The notes beneath the pieces were generated by a model, which made no database searches, was not told the origin of the DNA, and saw only the letters and a list, made by a program, of their open reading frames with translations. A stretch of DNA of 55,909 nt. It comes from Dactylosporangium sucinum. Lineage in GTDB: Bacteria; Actinomycetota; Actinomycetes; Mycobacteriales; Micromonosporaceae. A program made the translations under genes and the position numbers. The stretch is from assembly GCF_014647515.1 (NCBI RefSeq), contig NZ_BMPI01000036.1, positions 1 to 55,909 of the forward strand, given 5' to 3'. Shown here piece by piece: positions 7,863 through 15,619 of the stretch; the stretch's first letter is position 1; every line of letters starts with the position of its first letter.

Positions 7863-8420
7863 TCACATGCTCTGGCGGAAGGCGTACATCGACACGTAGT
7901 GGTGGCCCAGCCAGGCCGCCGTGCCGTCGGTGGTCGTCGAGTCGTCGAGGTGATCGACCTCGGCGACGGCGTACGGCGACCAGGCGTTGCCGAGCTCGGT
8001 CAGCTCGGCAAGGTCCGGCAGGTCGCGGTGGCCGTGCTGGGCGCCGAAGTCCTCGACCATGACGTTGTGGAAGTCGGCCGCGCTGAGCCCGTCGAGGCCC
8101 AGCACCGCCATCAGCCGCAGCACGTCGCCCCACACCCGCAGGCGGGCGTCGTCGGGCGCGGCGAAGCAGGCCGGCACCCGCCCCAGCGCCGTGCGCAGCG
8201 CCGGCGTCACCGCCTCGTCCGGCACGGCGTAGACCCTGCTCGCGTAGGCGTAGTCGCTGGTGTGCACGATGAGCACGTGCGGGCGGTCGTCCGGCGCGGC
8301 CGGCTTGCCGCCCCTGAGGCTGAGGCCGGCGGCGGCCAGGACCTTCCGCAGGTGCTTGCGCGAGCGGGCCGCCTCGCCGTCGCCGAAGTGAGCCGGCACG
8401 AGGCCGTCGAAGTCGATCAC
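7863..8420 (-). CDS. Hypothetical protein, about 185 residues
   Basis: I do not recognise this protein. Codon use is normal for the window, so it is likely real. It begins VIDFDGLVPAHFGDGEAARSRKHLRKVL and contains a hydrophobic strand HVLIVHTSDYAYASRVYAVPD and an acidic, His-rich C-terminal half (DFHNVMVEDFGAQHGHRDLPD). No signal peptide or membrane helix is seen. Two starts are possible: GTG at 8420 (chosen) or TTG at 8447, which adds nine residues. The SDR remnant lies immediately downstream. It is divergent from the DUF6493-like gene. Confidence 0.6.
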   Translation of the reverse strand: MIDFDGLVPAHFGDGEAARSRKHLRKVLAAAGLSLRGGKPAAPDDRPHVLIVHTSDYAYASRVYAVPDEAVTPALRTALGRVPACFAAPDDARLRVWGDVLRLMAVLGLDGLSAADFHNVMVEDFGAQHGHRDLPDLAELTELGNAWSPYAVAEVDHLDDSTTTDGTAAWLGHHYVSMYAFRQSM

Positions 8421-8476
8421 CCGGAGGATGGTAGGACCCCGCCGCAACCCCCGGGGCGCCTGGCAGACTGCCCGGT

Positions 8477-10807
8477 ATGGCCTCGATCGACGCGGTGCTC
8501 GCGGACCTCGACCGGCTGCCGGCCGACAAGCGGACCCTGTGGACCGTGTGCGGCGCCCTGGAGAAGGTGGAGCCGGGCGTGCCGCTCACCGGGCCGGTGC
8601 CCGCGTGGGTCGGGCCGCTCGTCGCCGGGGCCGTCGCGTGGCTGTCCACGAGGTGGCCGCAGTCGGCGTACTTCGCCGACATCCGCCGCCTCGAACGGCT
8701 CGGCGTCGTCACGCTCGACCACGACGACGCCTACGTGCTCGCGATGGTGTCCGCGCTCGGCTCCCGGTGGGACGCCCAGCCGCGCCTCGACGCGCTGCGG
8801 CACGACGCCGAGCTGCGCGACGAGGTGTTCTGGCGGGTCTTCGAGGTCGAGGGCGGGGGCCAGGTCAGCCTGTCCAACGTGGACAAGTACAGCCGGCCCG
8901 AGGCGGGCTGGCTGGCCTGCCTGACCACCCTCGTCGCCGAGGGGACGCTGCCCCGCGAGCGGGTGCTGCGGGAGTGCCTGCGGGCCCTCGGGCGCGACTT
9001 CAGCGCCTACCGGGCCGGGTTCTTCACCCAGCTGCACACCGCCCTCGACCCCACCACCGAGGAGCTCGTCGCCGCGCAGCCGGCCCTGCTGCGGCTCATG
9101 CGCTCGACCGTCCCGCCGACGGTGTCGTTCGCGCTGCAGCGGCTCGCCGTCGTGGACCGGGCGGGTGCGCTGGACGACGCCGCCTTCGTCTGCGTGGCGG
9201 CGGAGGCTCTGACGGTACCGCCGAAAAAGGCGCCACTCGGGACACTCGACCTGCTGGACCGGATCCTGGCCCGGCAGCCGGGGCTCGCCGCGCCGGTCGC
9301 CGCCGCCGTGGCGACCGGGCTGGAGCACCGCCACCGCGAGGTCCAGTCGCGGGCCCTGGCCATGTTGCGCGGCCTCGGCGCCCGGGACCTCGCCGCCGAA
9401 CGGGCCGGGCTGCTGGAGCCCACGGTCGCCCGTGCGGCCGCGGCATGGCTCGGCGCGGCGAGCGCCGAGCCGGCCCTCCTGCCCGCCGCCCTCGAACCAT
9501 CCACTGTGGACGACGATCGGACCGTCGCCGAGATGGCCGCCGCCCTGCTCGCCGGGGAGCACGACCCCGGGCTCGTCGAGCGGTTCCTGGCCGCCGCCGG
9601 CCGCGGCACCGACGAGCTCGCGGCGCTCGCCAAACCGGCCCGCAAGGCGCTGCGCCACGATTGGGAGCTGCGCCGCAACATCGCCGCCGTGCTGCTCGGC
9701 GAGGACCTCGACCGGGTCCCGCACCTGCTCGTCGCCCGCCTCGCCGAGGTCCGCGCGATCGTGCGGGGCAAGGCCCGGCCGGGCGTCCTGCTCGCCACGC
9801 CCACGGATCCGGCCGGCTGGCTCGACCCGGGCGTGTTCGTCGACCGCCTCGCCTCGTGGGAAGGCGCGCCGCACCACCACGACCTCGTCGCCGCGCTGCT
9901 CAAGCTGTCGGTCGACGGCCGTGCGGAGGCCCTGCGAGCCGCCCGCGACCTGCCCGGCGACGCCGGGGCCGCGGCCCGGTACGCCCTCGGCGGCCCGCCC
10001 GGCCCGGTCGGCGACCCGGCCGTGTGGATCGCCGCCGCCCGCGGACGCGCGCCGCTCGACGACGACCCGCACCTGGTCGCGGCCGGGCTCGGCGGCGCCG
10101 GGCAGGGCCGCGCCGCCCGGTACGAGCTGGTGATGACCCCGCACGACCACGGCTACTGGGCGCCGTCGCTCGCCGTGCACCCCGTGCCCGCCCCGGCCGC
10201 GGCGGACCAGCCGACGGTGGTCCCGCCGCAGCGCCGCGGCCCCGACCTCATGGCCGACTGGCTGCCATGGGCCGCGCAGGTCTGGCCGCACGACGCCGAG
10301 CCGTTCTTCGCCGCCGACGTGGACGAGGTCGTCCACGCCTCGTTCAGCACGTCGCGGCGCACCCCGCCGATCCTCGACGCGCTGCGCACCCATCCCGGGC
10401 GGCTCGGCCCGCTGTCGGCGGCGGTCCTCGCCGCCGGGATGACCACCGCCGACGCCGGGCACCGGGCGCGGGCCGCCGAGGCGTTCGCGGCCCTGGTCCC
10501 GCCGGGCCGCCTCGACCCCGGCGTCCTCGCCGGCGCCATGGTCGTGCTCGCCGGGCACGCCACCGCCAACCGCTGGGCGGCCACGCTGCGCGACTCGGGC
10601 GCCTCCGCAGCGGTCGTCGACGTGCTCGCCCGGCTGCTGCCCCGGCTCCCGCGCGACCACCACGGCCTGCACGCGCTGCTCGCCGTCCTGCACGAGGAGG
10701 TGGTGCGCACCGGCATCCGGCCCGTTGCCGCGGCGGGCTGGCTGGCCGGCTTCACCGGCCCGTCGAAGGCGGCCCGCACCGCCCGCGCGCTCCTGGACGA
10801 GGCATGA
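8477..10807 (+). CDS. DUF6493-like helical-repeat protein
   Basis: A 776-residue soluble protein made largely of Ala/Leu-rich helices in HEAT-like repeats, for example RHREVQSRALAMLRGLGARDLAAERAGLLEP and TVAEMAAALLAGEHDPGLVERFLAAAGR. The length, the repeated VVPPQRRGPDLMADWLPWAAQ-type segment and the position before a SWIM-domain gene fit the DUF6493 family of actinobacteria. The family has no established role; a scaffold or substrate-recognition function is inference from the solenoid layout. Its TGA overlaps the ATG of the SWIM gene (ATGA), so the two are translated together. It is the first gene of a three-gene unit with SWIM and Hsp70-like proteins. Confidence 0.75.
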   Translation: MASIDAVLADLDRLPADKRTLWTVCGALEKVEPGVPLTGPVPAWVGPLVAGAVAWLSTRWPQSAYFADIRRLERLGVVTLDHDDAYVLAMVSALGSRWDAQPRLDALRHDAELRDEVFWRVFEVEGGGQVSLSNVDKYSRPEAGWLACLTTLVAEGTLPRERVLRECLRALGRDFSAYRAGFFTQLHTALDPTTEELVAAQPALLRLMRSTVPPTVSFALQRLAVVDRAGALDDAAFVCVAAEALTVPPKKAPLGTLDLLDRILARQPGLAAPVAAAVATGLEHRHREVQSRALAMLRGLGARDLAAERAGLLEPTVARAAAAWLGAASAEPALLPAALEPSTVDDDRTVAEMAAALLAGEHDPGLVERFLAAAGRGTDELAALAKPARKALRHDWELRRNIAAVLLGEDLDRVPHLLVARLAEVRAIVRGKARPGVLLATPTDPAGWLDPGVFVDRLASWEGAPHHHDLVAALLKLSVDGRAEALRAARDLPGDAGAAARYALGGPPGPVGDPAVWIAAARGRAPLDDDPHLVAAGLGGAGQGRAARYELVMTPHDHGYWAPSLAVHPVPAPAAADQPTVVPPQRRGPDLMADWLPWAAQVWPHDAEPFFAADVDEVVHASFSTSRRTPPILDALRTHPGRLGPLSAAVLAAGMTTADAGHRARAAEAFAALVPPGRLDPGVLAGAMVVLAGHATANRWAATLRDSGASAAVVDVLARLLPRLPRDHHGLHALLAVLHEEVVRTGIRPVAAAGWLAGFTGPSKAARTARALLDEA

Positions 10808-11961
10808 TCTACACCTACCTGCGCGAGTCGGCGGTCACCGACGCCGGCGTCGACCTCGCCACCAGCGGCGGCCCCGCCGCGCACCCGTACTTCTTCGAGG
10901 GCTTCGTCGAGCGCGCCGACGTCGCCGCGGCCGCGCTGCTCGTCGTCGCCCGGGTCGCCCGCACCCGCTTCTACACCCCGCCCGGCATGCTCGCCGCCGC
11001 GCTGCGCGCCGCCGACCCGGTCGTCACCAGCGACGGCGCCGGGCTGCGGTTCGAGAGCCTGTCCGCGTGCTGCGGCGTGTACTGCCGCCTCGACCTGCTC
11101 CCGGCCGGCCTCGACCGCCCGCCGCACGGCCGGGGCACCACGAACGTCGACGTCAACCCGCCGATGCGCGACGCCCTGTCCGGCATCGCCGGCCTCGACC
11201 CGCTGCACCTCGCCGTCGGCGCCGACGAGCTGCGGGTGACCACCCTCGACGGCGCCGCGGTCGAGCGGCGGGTGCCGCTGCCGGAGCGCTGGGTGCGCAG
11301 CTTCGCCGAGCTGCACCTCATCGCCCGCGTCCTGGCCCCCGGAGCCTCGTACGCGCCGGCGGCCGTGCGCCGGTTCCTGCAGTCCCAGCCCCGCGGGCGC
11401 GGCGCGCTGTTCGCCGTGCCGGCGCCGGGCGGCGGCCCGCGGCTGGCCTCGCGGCCGGGCCCGGGCGGCGTCGGCGTGGCCGGCCCGGAGCGCCTCCGCG
11501 CCCTCGAACCGCTGCTGCGCCACGCCAGCCGGGTGCGCACGTACGGCCTCGACACCGGCAGCGCCTGGCTGCTCGACCTGCCCGGCGCCCGGTTCACCCT
11601 GCAGCTGAGCCCGTCGCCGAGCCGCGCCTTCTCCGGCGAGGGCGGCATCCTGACCTCGGACGAGGCCGGTCACCAGGGCTGGGACCTGGCCGACGCCGCC
11701 CCGTTCGAGCGGCACCTCCCGCTCGACGAGGCGGTCCTGGCGGCCGACCAGCCCCGGCACCGCGCCGCCGAGGCCCTGCTGGCTTCGGGTGCGGTCACCG
11801 TGTCGGGGGACACCGCCACGGTCCGCGGCACCGACGCGGAGTACACGGTCCGCGACACGCCGGCGGGGGAGCGCTGCACCTGCGCCTGGTTCGCCACCCA
11901 CGGCCTCGGCCGCGGCCCGTGCAAGCACATCCTCGCGGTCCGGCTCCATCGACGGGCGTAG
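10804..11961 (+). CDS. SWIM zinc-finger protein
   Basis: A 385-residue protein with a C-terminal SWIM zinc finger. The pattern C-x-C (CTCAW, about residue 360) is followed by CKHILAVRLHRR, giving C-x-C-x(n)-C-x-H. SWIM fingers bind nucleic acid or protein. The N-terminal 340 residues (beginning MIYTYLRESAVTDAGVDLATSGG) form an uncharacterised actinobacterial module with a Cys pair SACCGVYCRLDLLP. It overlaps the upstream DUF6493-like gene by four bases and is followed after ten bases by the Hsp70-like gene, so it is the centre of a likely operon. The biochemical role is unknown. Confidence 0.85.
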   Translation: MIYTYLRESAVTDAGVDLATSGGPAAHPYFFEGFVERADVAAAALLVVARVARTRFYTPPGMLAAALRAADPVVTSDGAGLRFESLSACCGVYCRLDLLPAGLDRPPHGRGTTNVDVNPPMRDALSGIAGLDPLHLAVGADELRVTTLDGAAVERRVPLPERWVRSFAELHLIARVLAPGASYAPAAVRRFLQSQPRGRGALFAVPAPGGGPRLASRPGPGGVGVAGPERLRALEPLLRHASRVRTYGLDTGSAWLLDLPGARFTLQLSPSPSRAFSGEGGILTSDEAGHQGWDLADAAPFERHLPLDEAVLAADQPRHRAAEALLASGAVTVSGDTATVRGTDAEYTVRDTPAGERCTCAWFATHGLGRGPCKHILAVRLHRRA

Positions 11962-11971
11962 GCTGCTGGTC

Positions 11972-13618
11972 GTGTACCGGCTCGCGGTCGACCTCGGTAC
12001 CTCCAACACGGTCGCCGTCGTCGCGGACGCGGACGGCCCGCCCCGCGCGCTGCTCTTCGACGGCCGCGAACAGCAGCCCTCGGCGATCCACGCCGGCCCC
12101 GGCGGGCGCCTGGTCGCGGGGCGCGACGCGGAGCGGCTGGCGCGGGCCGAGCCGGCGGCGTTCGAGCCGCACCCCAAGCGGCGCATCGACGACGGGACCA
12201 TGCTGCTCGGGGCGCACGAGGTGGCCGTCGCGGACGGCCTGGCGGCGGTCCTGGCCTCGGTGCGCGCCGCGGTCGCCGGGCAGGGCGAGCCGGCCCCGCC
12301 CGGTCCGGTTGCCGCGCGAGGCGAGCCGGCCCCGCCCGTCGTGCTCACCGTCCCCGCCGGTTGGGGCGCGACCCGCCGGGCCGTCCTCACCGACGCGGCG
12401 GCCCGGGCGGGGCTCGGTGCCGTGGAGCTGGTGGCCGAGCCGGTCGCGGCGGCCGCGTATCTCGCCGGGCGCCTCGGCCACACCCTGCCGCCCGGGGCGT
12501 CGCTGCTCGTCGTCGACCTCGGCGCGGGCACCGCCGACGTGGCCCTCGTCCGGACCGGTCCCGGCCCGGCGGTCATCGCGCACGGCGGTCTCGACGTGGG
12601 TGGGCTCGACGTCGACGCGGCACTCGTCGAACTGCTCGGGAAGGTGGTGGCCGCCGAGGCGCCGGAGGTCTGGCGCCGGCTCTCGTCGCCGGGCGACGAC
12701 GCCGAGCGGCGGGACCGGTTCGCACTGTGGCAGGAGGTCCGGGCGGCGAAGGAGAGCCTGTCCCGGCTGAGCGTCGCGCCCGTGCACGTGCCGGGTCACC
12801 CGGCCGGGCTGCACCTGACCCGCGACGAACTGGAGGCGGTCGCGGCGCCGCTGCTCGCCCCGGTGGTGGACCTGGCCGCGGAGATCGCCGCCCCCGGATC
12901 GGCCCCGGCGGGCGTGCTGCTCGTCGGGGGTGGCGGTCGGCTGCCGTTGCTGGCGCGGCTGTTGCACCAGCGGCTCGGGATCGCGCCCACCACCGTCGAG
13001 CGGCCCGAGACCGTGGTCGTCGAGGGCGCCCTCCTGGCGGCCGGGCTCCCACCGGTACCGGCGAATCCGAAGCCGGAGCGACGGCCGCGGCGTCGGTGGC
13101 TCAGCCCCGTCATGCTCGCGCTGGCGATCGCGTGCTTCCTGCTGCCGTTCGCGACCGTCTCGTGTGGACTGCCGGGCGGTTACGGGCGGGCCGGCGCCGG
13201 CGGCACCACCGAGTACTCCGGGCTGGACCTCGCCGTCGGCGGCACGCCCGCGGTGGCGGCCGAGCACGTCCGGCCCCGCGTCGAGTGGCGGCCCGACCGG
13301 CTCGAACCGCAGCCCGCGCAGGCCCTCGCGCTGCTCGCGACGCTCGCCGGGCTGGCCGCCGGGGTCGGGCTGGCGCGGGACCGGCGGCGGCATGCGGTCG
13401 TCGCCGCGCTCGCCGGGGCGGCGGCGGTGGCGCTCGTCGCCGGGCAGGCCGCGCTCACCGCGCGGCTCGCCGCGGCCGTCCGCGCGCAGAGCGCGGTGCC
13501 CGCCGGCAAGACGGCCGGTGACTTCGTCGGGACCGGCGCCGGGTTCTGGCTGGCGACCGTCCTCGTGACGCTGGTCGCGGCCGGGAACCTGCTCAGGTGG
13601 CTGCGTCGCCGCGGGTGA
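11972..13618 (+). CDS. Hsp70-family ATPase with C-terminal membrane segments
   Basis: A 548-residue protein. The first about 360 residues form an Hsp70/actin-like ATPase: phosphate-1 loop DLGTSNT (residues 7-13), phosphate-2 LLVVDLGAGTADVALV, and adenosine loop AGVLLVGGGGRLPLLARLL. There is no DnaK substrate-binding domain. Instead, a basic stretch (PKPERRPRRRW) leads into a membrane helix (LSPVMLALAIACFLLPF), an extracytoplasmic part of about 65 residues, and three more hydrophobic segments ending FWLATVLVTLVAAGNLL. The GTG at 11972 is chosen because Hsp70 homology starts there. Its 3' end overlaps the opposing YjbR gene by 26 bases. It probably links nucleotide-driven cycling to a membrane sensor; this is inference. 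Confidence 0.85.
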   Translation: MYRLAVDLGTSNTVAVVADADGPPRALLFDGREQQPSAIHAGPGGRLVAGRDAERLARAEPAAFEPHPKRRIDDGTMLLGAHEVAVADGLAAVLASVRAAVAGQGEPAPPGPVAARGEPAPPVVLTVPAGWGATRRAVLTDAAARAGLGAVELVAEPVAAAAYLAGRLGHTLPPGASLLVVDLGAGTADVALVRTGPGPAVIAHGGLDVGGLDVDAALVELLGKVVAAEAPEVWRRLSSPGDDAERRDRFALWQEVRAAKESLSRLSVAPVHVPGHPAGLHLTRDELEAVAAPLLAPVVDLAAEIAAPGSAPAGVLLVGGGGRLPLLARLLHQRLGIAPTTVERPETVVVEGALLAAGLPPVPANPKPERRPRRRWLSPVMLALAIACFLLPFATVSCGLPGGYGRAGAGGTTEYSGLDLAVGGTPAVAAEHVRPRVEWRPDRLEPQPAQALALLATLAGLAAGVGLARDRRRHAVVAALAGAAAVALVAGQAALTARLAAAVRAQSAVPAGKTAGDFVGTGAGFWLATVLVTLVAAGNLLRWLRRRG

Positions 13619-13991
13619 GGGTCGCGGCCAGGGCCGGCGGGGCGCAGGCCAGCCAGCCGTCGACCAGCGCGTCGCGCAGCGGCTGCGGGGCGGCCGCGGC
13701 CAGCTCGACCAGGATCGCGGCGTAGCCGTCGAAGTGGGGGATGGCGAAGAAGCCGGCGTGCCCGGCGGCGAGCACCGCCTCCTTCTCGCCGAGGTCGTCG
13801 ACCCGGACCGCGAGGATGGGGTCGGGAGGCACGGGCTCCTGACCGAACCGTTTGATGTCGGCCTTGCTGAACCGCCGCTCCCACGCGAAGACCTTGCCCG
13901 CCACCGACCAGGCGCGGGCCCCGTGCCGCTCGGTCTCGGTCACCTCGGGCAGCTCACCGGCCAGCGCGGCCACGTCGTCGAGGGTCGCCAC
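13593..13991 (-). CDS. MmcQ/YjbR family protein
   Basis: A 132-residue protein of the YjbR/MmcQ (DUF419) fold, related to DNA-binding double-wing domains. Characteristic parts are LPEVTETERHGARAWSVAGKVFAWERRF near the start, ILAVRVDDLGEKEAVLA in the middle and PHFDGYAAILVELAAAAPQPLRDALVDGWLACAPPALAA at the end. Function in the family is poorly known. It is convergent with the Hsp70-like gene, sharing 26 bases at the 3' ends, and divergent from the small DUF2203 gene. Confidence 0.85.
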   Translation of the reverse strand: MATLDDVAALAGELPEVTETERHGARAWSVAGKVFAWERRFSKADIKRFGQEPVPPDPILAVRVDDLGEKEAVLAAGHAGFFAIPHFDGYAAILVELAAAAPQPLRDALVDGWLACAPPALAATLTRGDAAT

Positions 13992-14014
13992 CCGCTCACC
14001 GTACCCTTCTCGGC

Positions 14015-14377
14015 ATGGGACTGTTCACCGTCGAGGAGGCACGCGCGGAGCTGGACCGGCTGCGGCCGGTGCTGGACGAGCTGGTCGCCGTGCGGGCCGA
14101 CGCCGCCGAGCTCGGCGCGGCGCTCGCCCCGGGCGGGCCGCCGACGCCGCTGGGCGGGCTGCCGGAGTGGAAGGCGGCGACGGCCCGGCTCGACGAGCTC
14201 ATGACCGCCGTCCAGCAGACCGGCGCCGAGCTCAAGGGCCTGGCCCCGCTGCTGGTCGACTTCCCCGCGGACCTCGATGGTGTCCCGGTACTGCTGTGCT
14301 GGCTGGAGGGCGACCCCGCCCTCGCCTGGTACCACCGCACGGACCTCGGCTTCGCCGGCCGCCGCCCGCTGCCGTGA
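14015..14377 (+). CDS. DUF2203 family protein
   Basis: A 120-residue protein that matches DUF2203. It has an N-terminal helix FTVEEARAELDRLRPVLDELVAVRADAAELG and a C-terminal core ELKGLAPLLVDFPADLDGVPVLLCWLEGDPALAWYHRTDLGFAGRRPLP. The D-F-P-x-x-L-x-G-x-x-V-L-L-C-W pattern and the final W-Y-H-x-x-x-x-G-F-x-G-R-x-P-L are diagnostic. The family has no known biochemical role. The start at 14015 overlaps no other gene; the divergent YjbR gene starts 24 bases upstream. Confidence 0.85.
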   Translation: MGLFTVEEARAELDRLRPVLDELVAVRADAAELGAALAPGGPPTPLGGLPEWKAATARLDELMTAVQQTGAELKGLAPLLVDFPADLDGVPVLLCWLEGDPALAWYHRTDLGFAGRRPLP

Positions 14378-14488
14378 CCGCTCCTGCCCGGCGCCCCGCC
14401 GGCTAGCCCGCCGCGTCGCCCGGGCTCGCTGCGCGGAGCGGCAGGGTAGGGGTGCGTGATCCCGGCCCCAGGACCCCGGGCCAGCGTC

Positions 14489-14517
14489 TGGCAGTCGAAC
14501 ATATGTTCGAGTATCCT
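14489..14517 (+). promoter_or_regulatory. Perfect LexA (SOS) box inside a predicted promoter
   Basis: TCGAAC-ATAT-GTTCGA (14495-14510) is an exact match to the Gram-positive/actinobacterial LexA consensus (CGAAC-N4-GTTCG) with one extra matching base on each side. It sits between a weak -35 (TGGCAG, 14489-14494) and a -10-like TATCCT (14512-14517), the classical place for repression. The only gene it can serve on the + strand is the 111-residue ORF starting 61 bases downstream. Confidence 0.85.
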
Positions 14518-14571
14518 CGGCGGTGGCTGGTCGTTGTACGGGTCGGACGGCGCTCGAAGTGGTGGTGAAGG

Positions 14572-14907
14572 ATGCCTGGGATCGTCGGGTGGATGCCCGC
14601 GCGCAATGCACGGCACGGCTATGCGGTGCGCCTCGACTGGGCCGACGCCCGCTCGGGCGGCGTGTTCCACGACTTCACCCGGTTCACCCCGAGCCGCTTA
14701 CGCGCCGAACGCCGGGCGGCGAGCGCCCGCCACTACTGGGCGCCGGGCCCGGTCCGCCCGCTGGCGGTGACCGTGGTCCCGATCGACCGCCCGGCCTACC
14801 GCGACCACGACCGCGAGTGCTTCTCGACGCACTGCCCGACGACGGCCCCGCTGCTGGGCCTGACCGCTTCGGACGCGGCGACCCCGGCCGGCCACCCGCA
14901 CTCCTGA
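14572..14907 (+). CDS. Small uncharacterised protein, predicted SOS-induced
   Basis: A 111-residue protein without recognised domain. Codon third positions are strongly G/C, so it is likely translated. It starts MPGIVGWMPARNARHGYAVRLDWADA and has a basic helix PSRLRAERRAASARHYW and a middle segment RPLAVTVVPIDRPAYRDHDRECFSTHC; the tail is Ala/Thr/Pro-rich. There is no signal peptide or membrane helix. The gene is alone: a gap of about 195 bases separates it from the DUF2203 gene, and this gap contains the LexA box. A role in DNA-damage response is inferred only from that box. Confidence 0.6.
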   Translation: MPGIVGWMPARNARHGYAVRLDWADARSGGVFHDFTRFTPSRLRAERRAASARHYWAPGPVRPLAVTVVPIDRPAYRDHDRECFSTHCPTTAPLLGLTASDAATPAGHPHS

Positions 14908-14932
14908 CCGCCCGCGACGTGAGCGCCCGCGG

Positions 14933-15619
14933 TCAGGTGGCGGCGGTCGTCTCGGCGGCCGGCCGGCGGGCCGGGTCGCCGAAGCGCATGCGGAAGTCGG
15001 TCGCGGCCATCGACACCAGCGGGCGGCGGCCCGACAGGAAGCCCAGGGGGCCGTCCGCGGCCACGTCCCAGACGACGCGGGTCGTGCCGTAGCGGGCCGT
15101 CGAGCGCACCGGCGTGACCTTCGGGGCGCCCGCCAGGGCCTGGGCCACGCGGAACGCCACCGGGAGGCGGAACGGCAGGTGCGGGCCGTTGTGGATGGCG
15201 GCCGACGCGATCGGGCCGGACCGGGTCTCGGCGGTCGCGGCCGCCGTGGTCACCGTGAGGTCGGCCAGGTCCTTCGGGATGCCCCACAGCTCGCGGCCGC
15301 CGTCGCGGGAGTCGACGCTGTCGACCCAGATGTGGCTGATCGTCACCCGCGGCCGGGCGCCGGACCGGGTGAGGGTCGCGGCGAGCAGCTCCCGGTATGA
15401 CAGGTCGCCCCCGGGCTGGTAGTCCACCCAGGCGGCGCCGACGACGGCCCGCGAGCCGAGCCGCACCACCCGGACCGGCCCGTCGAGCCCGGCCGGCAAT
15501 TGGGGCACCACCGCCGCGGGCACCAGCCACACGGACACGTACATGTCGCCGCGCAACGACCACGGCTCCGGCGGATACGACATGATCTGCCCCCATCCGG
15601 TGAGTACTGCCGTCACCAT
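14933..15619 (-). CDS. Acetoacetate decarboxylase-like protein
   Basis: A 228-residue protein of the acetoacetate decarboxylase-like beta-barrel superfamily. It begins MVTAVLTGWGQIMSYPPEPWSLRGDMYVSVWLVPA and includes GAAWVDYQPGGDLSYRELLAA and the family-like ISHIWVDSVDSRDGGRELWGIPKDLADL, where the Lys in G-I-P-K-D aligns with the region that holds the Schiff-base lysine in true enzymes. Activity as a decarboxylase is not certain, since many actinobacterial members are uncharacterised. Its ATG shares one base with the TGA of the sigma-factor gene (TGATG), so it is the third cistron of the DGPF-sigma operon. Confidence 0.8.
   Translation of the reverse strand: MVTAVLTGWGQIMSYPPEPWSLRGDMYVSVWLVPAAVVPQLPAGLDGPVRVVRLGSRAVVGAAWVDYQPGGDLSYRELLAATLTRSGARPRVTISHIWVDSVDSRDGGRELWGIPKDLADLTVTTAAATAETRSGPIASAAIHNGPHLPFRLPVAFRVAQALAGAPKVTPVRSTARYGTTRVVWDVAADGPLGFLSGRRPLVSMAATDFRMRFGDPARRPAAETTAAT

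Noticed and set aside
6691..8712. Very long minus-strand frame opposite the LLM oxidoreductase
   Set aside because: It is the antisense shadow of real genes in high-GC DNA; low-complexity Arg/Gly/Pro/Ala content and no domain.
8417..10693. Minus-strand frame of 758 codons opposite the DUF6493-like gene
   Set aside because: Antisense shadow with Gly/Arg/Val-rich composition and no recognisable motif.
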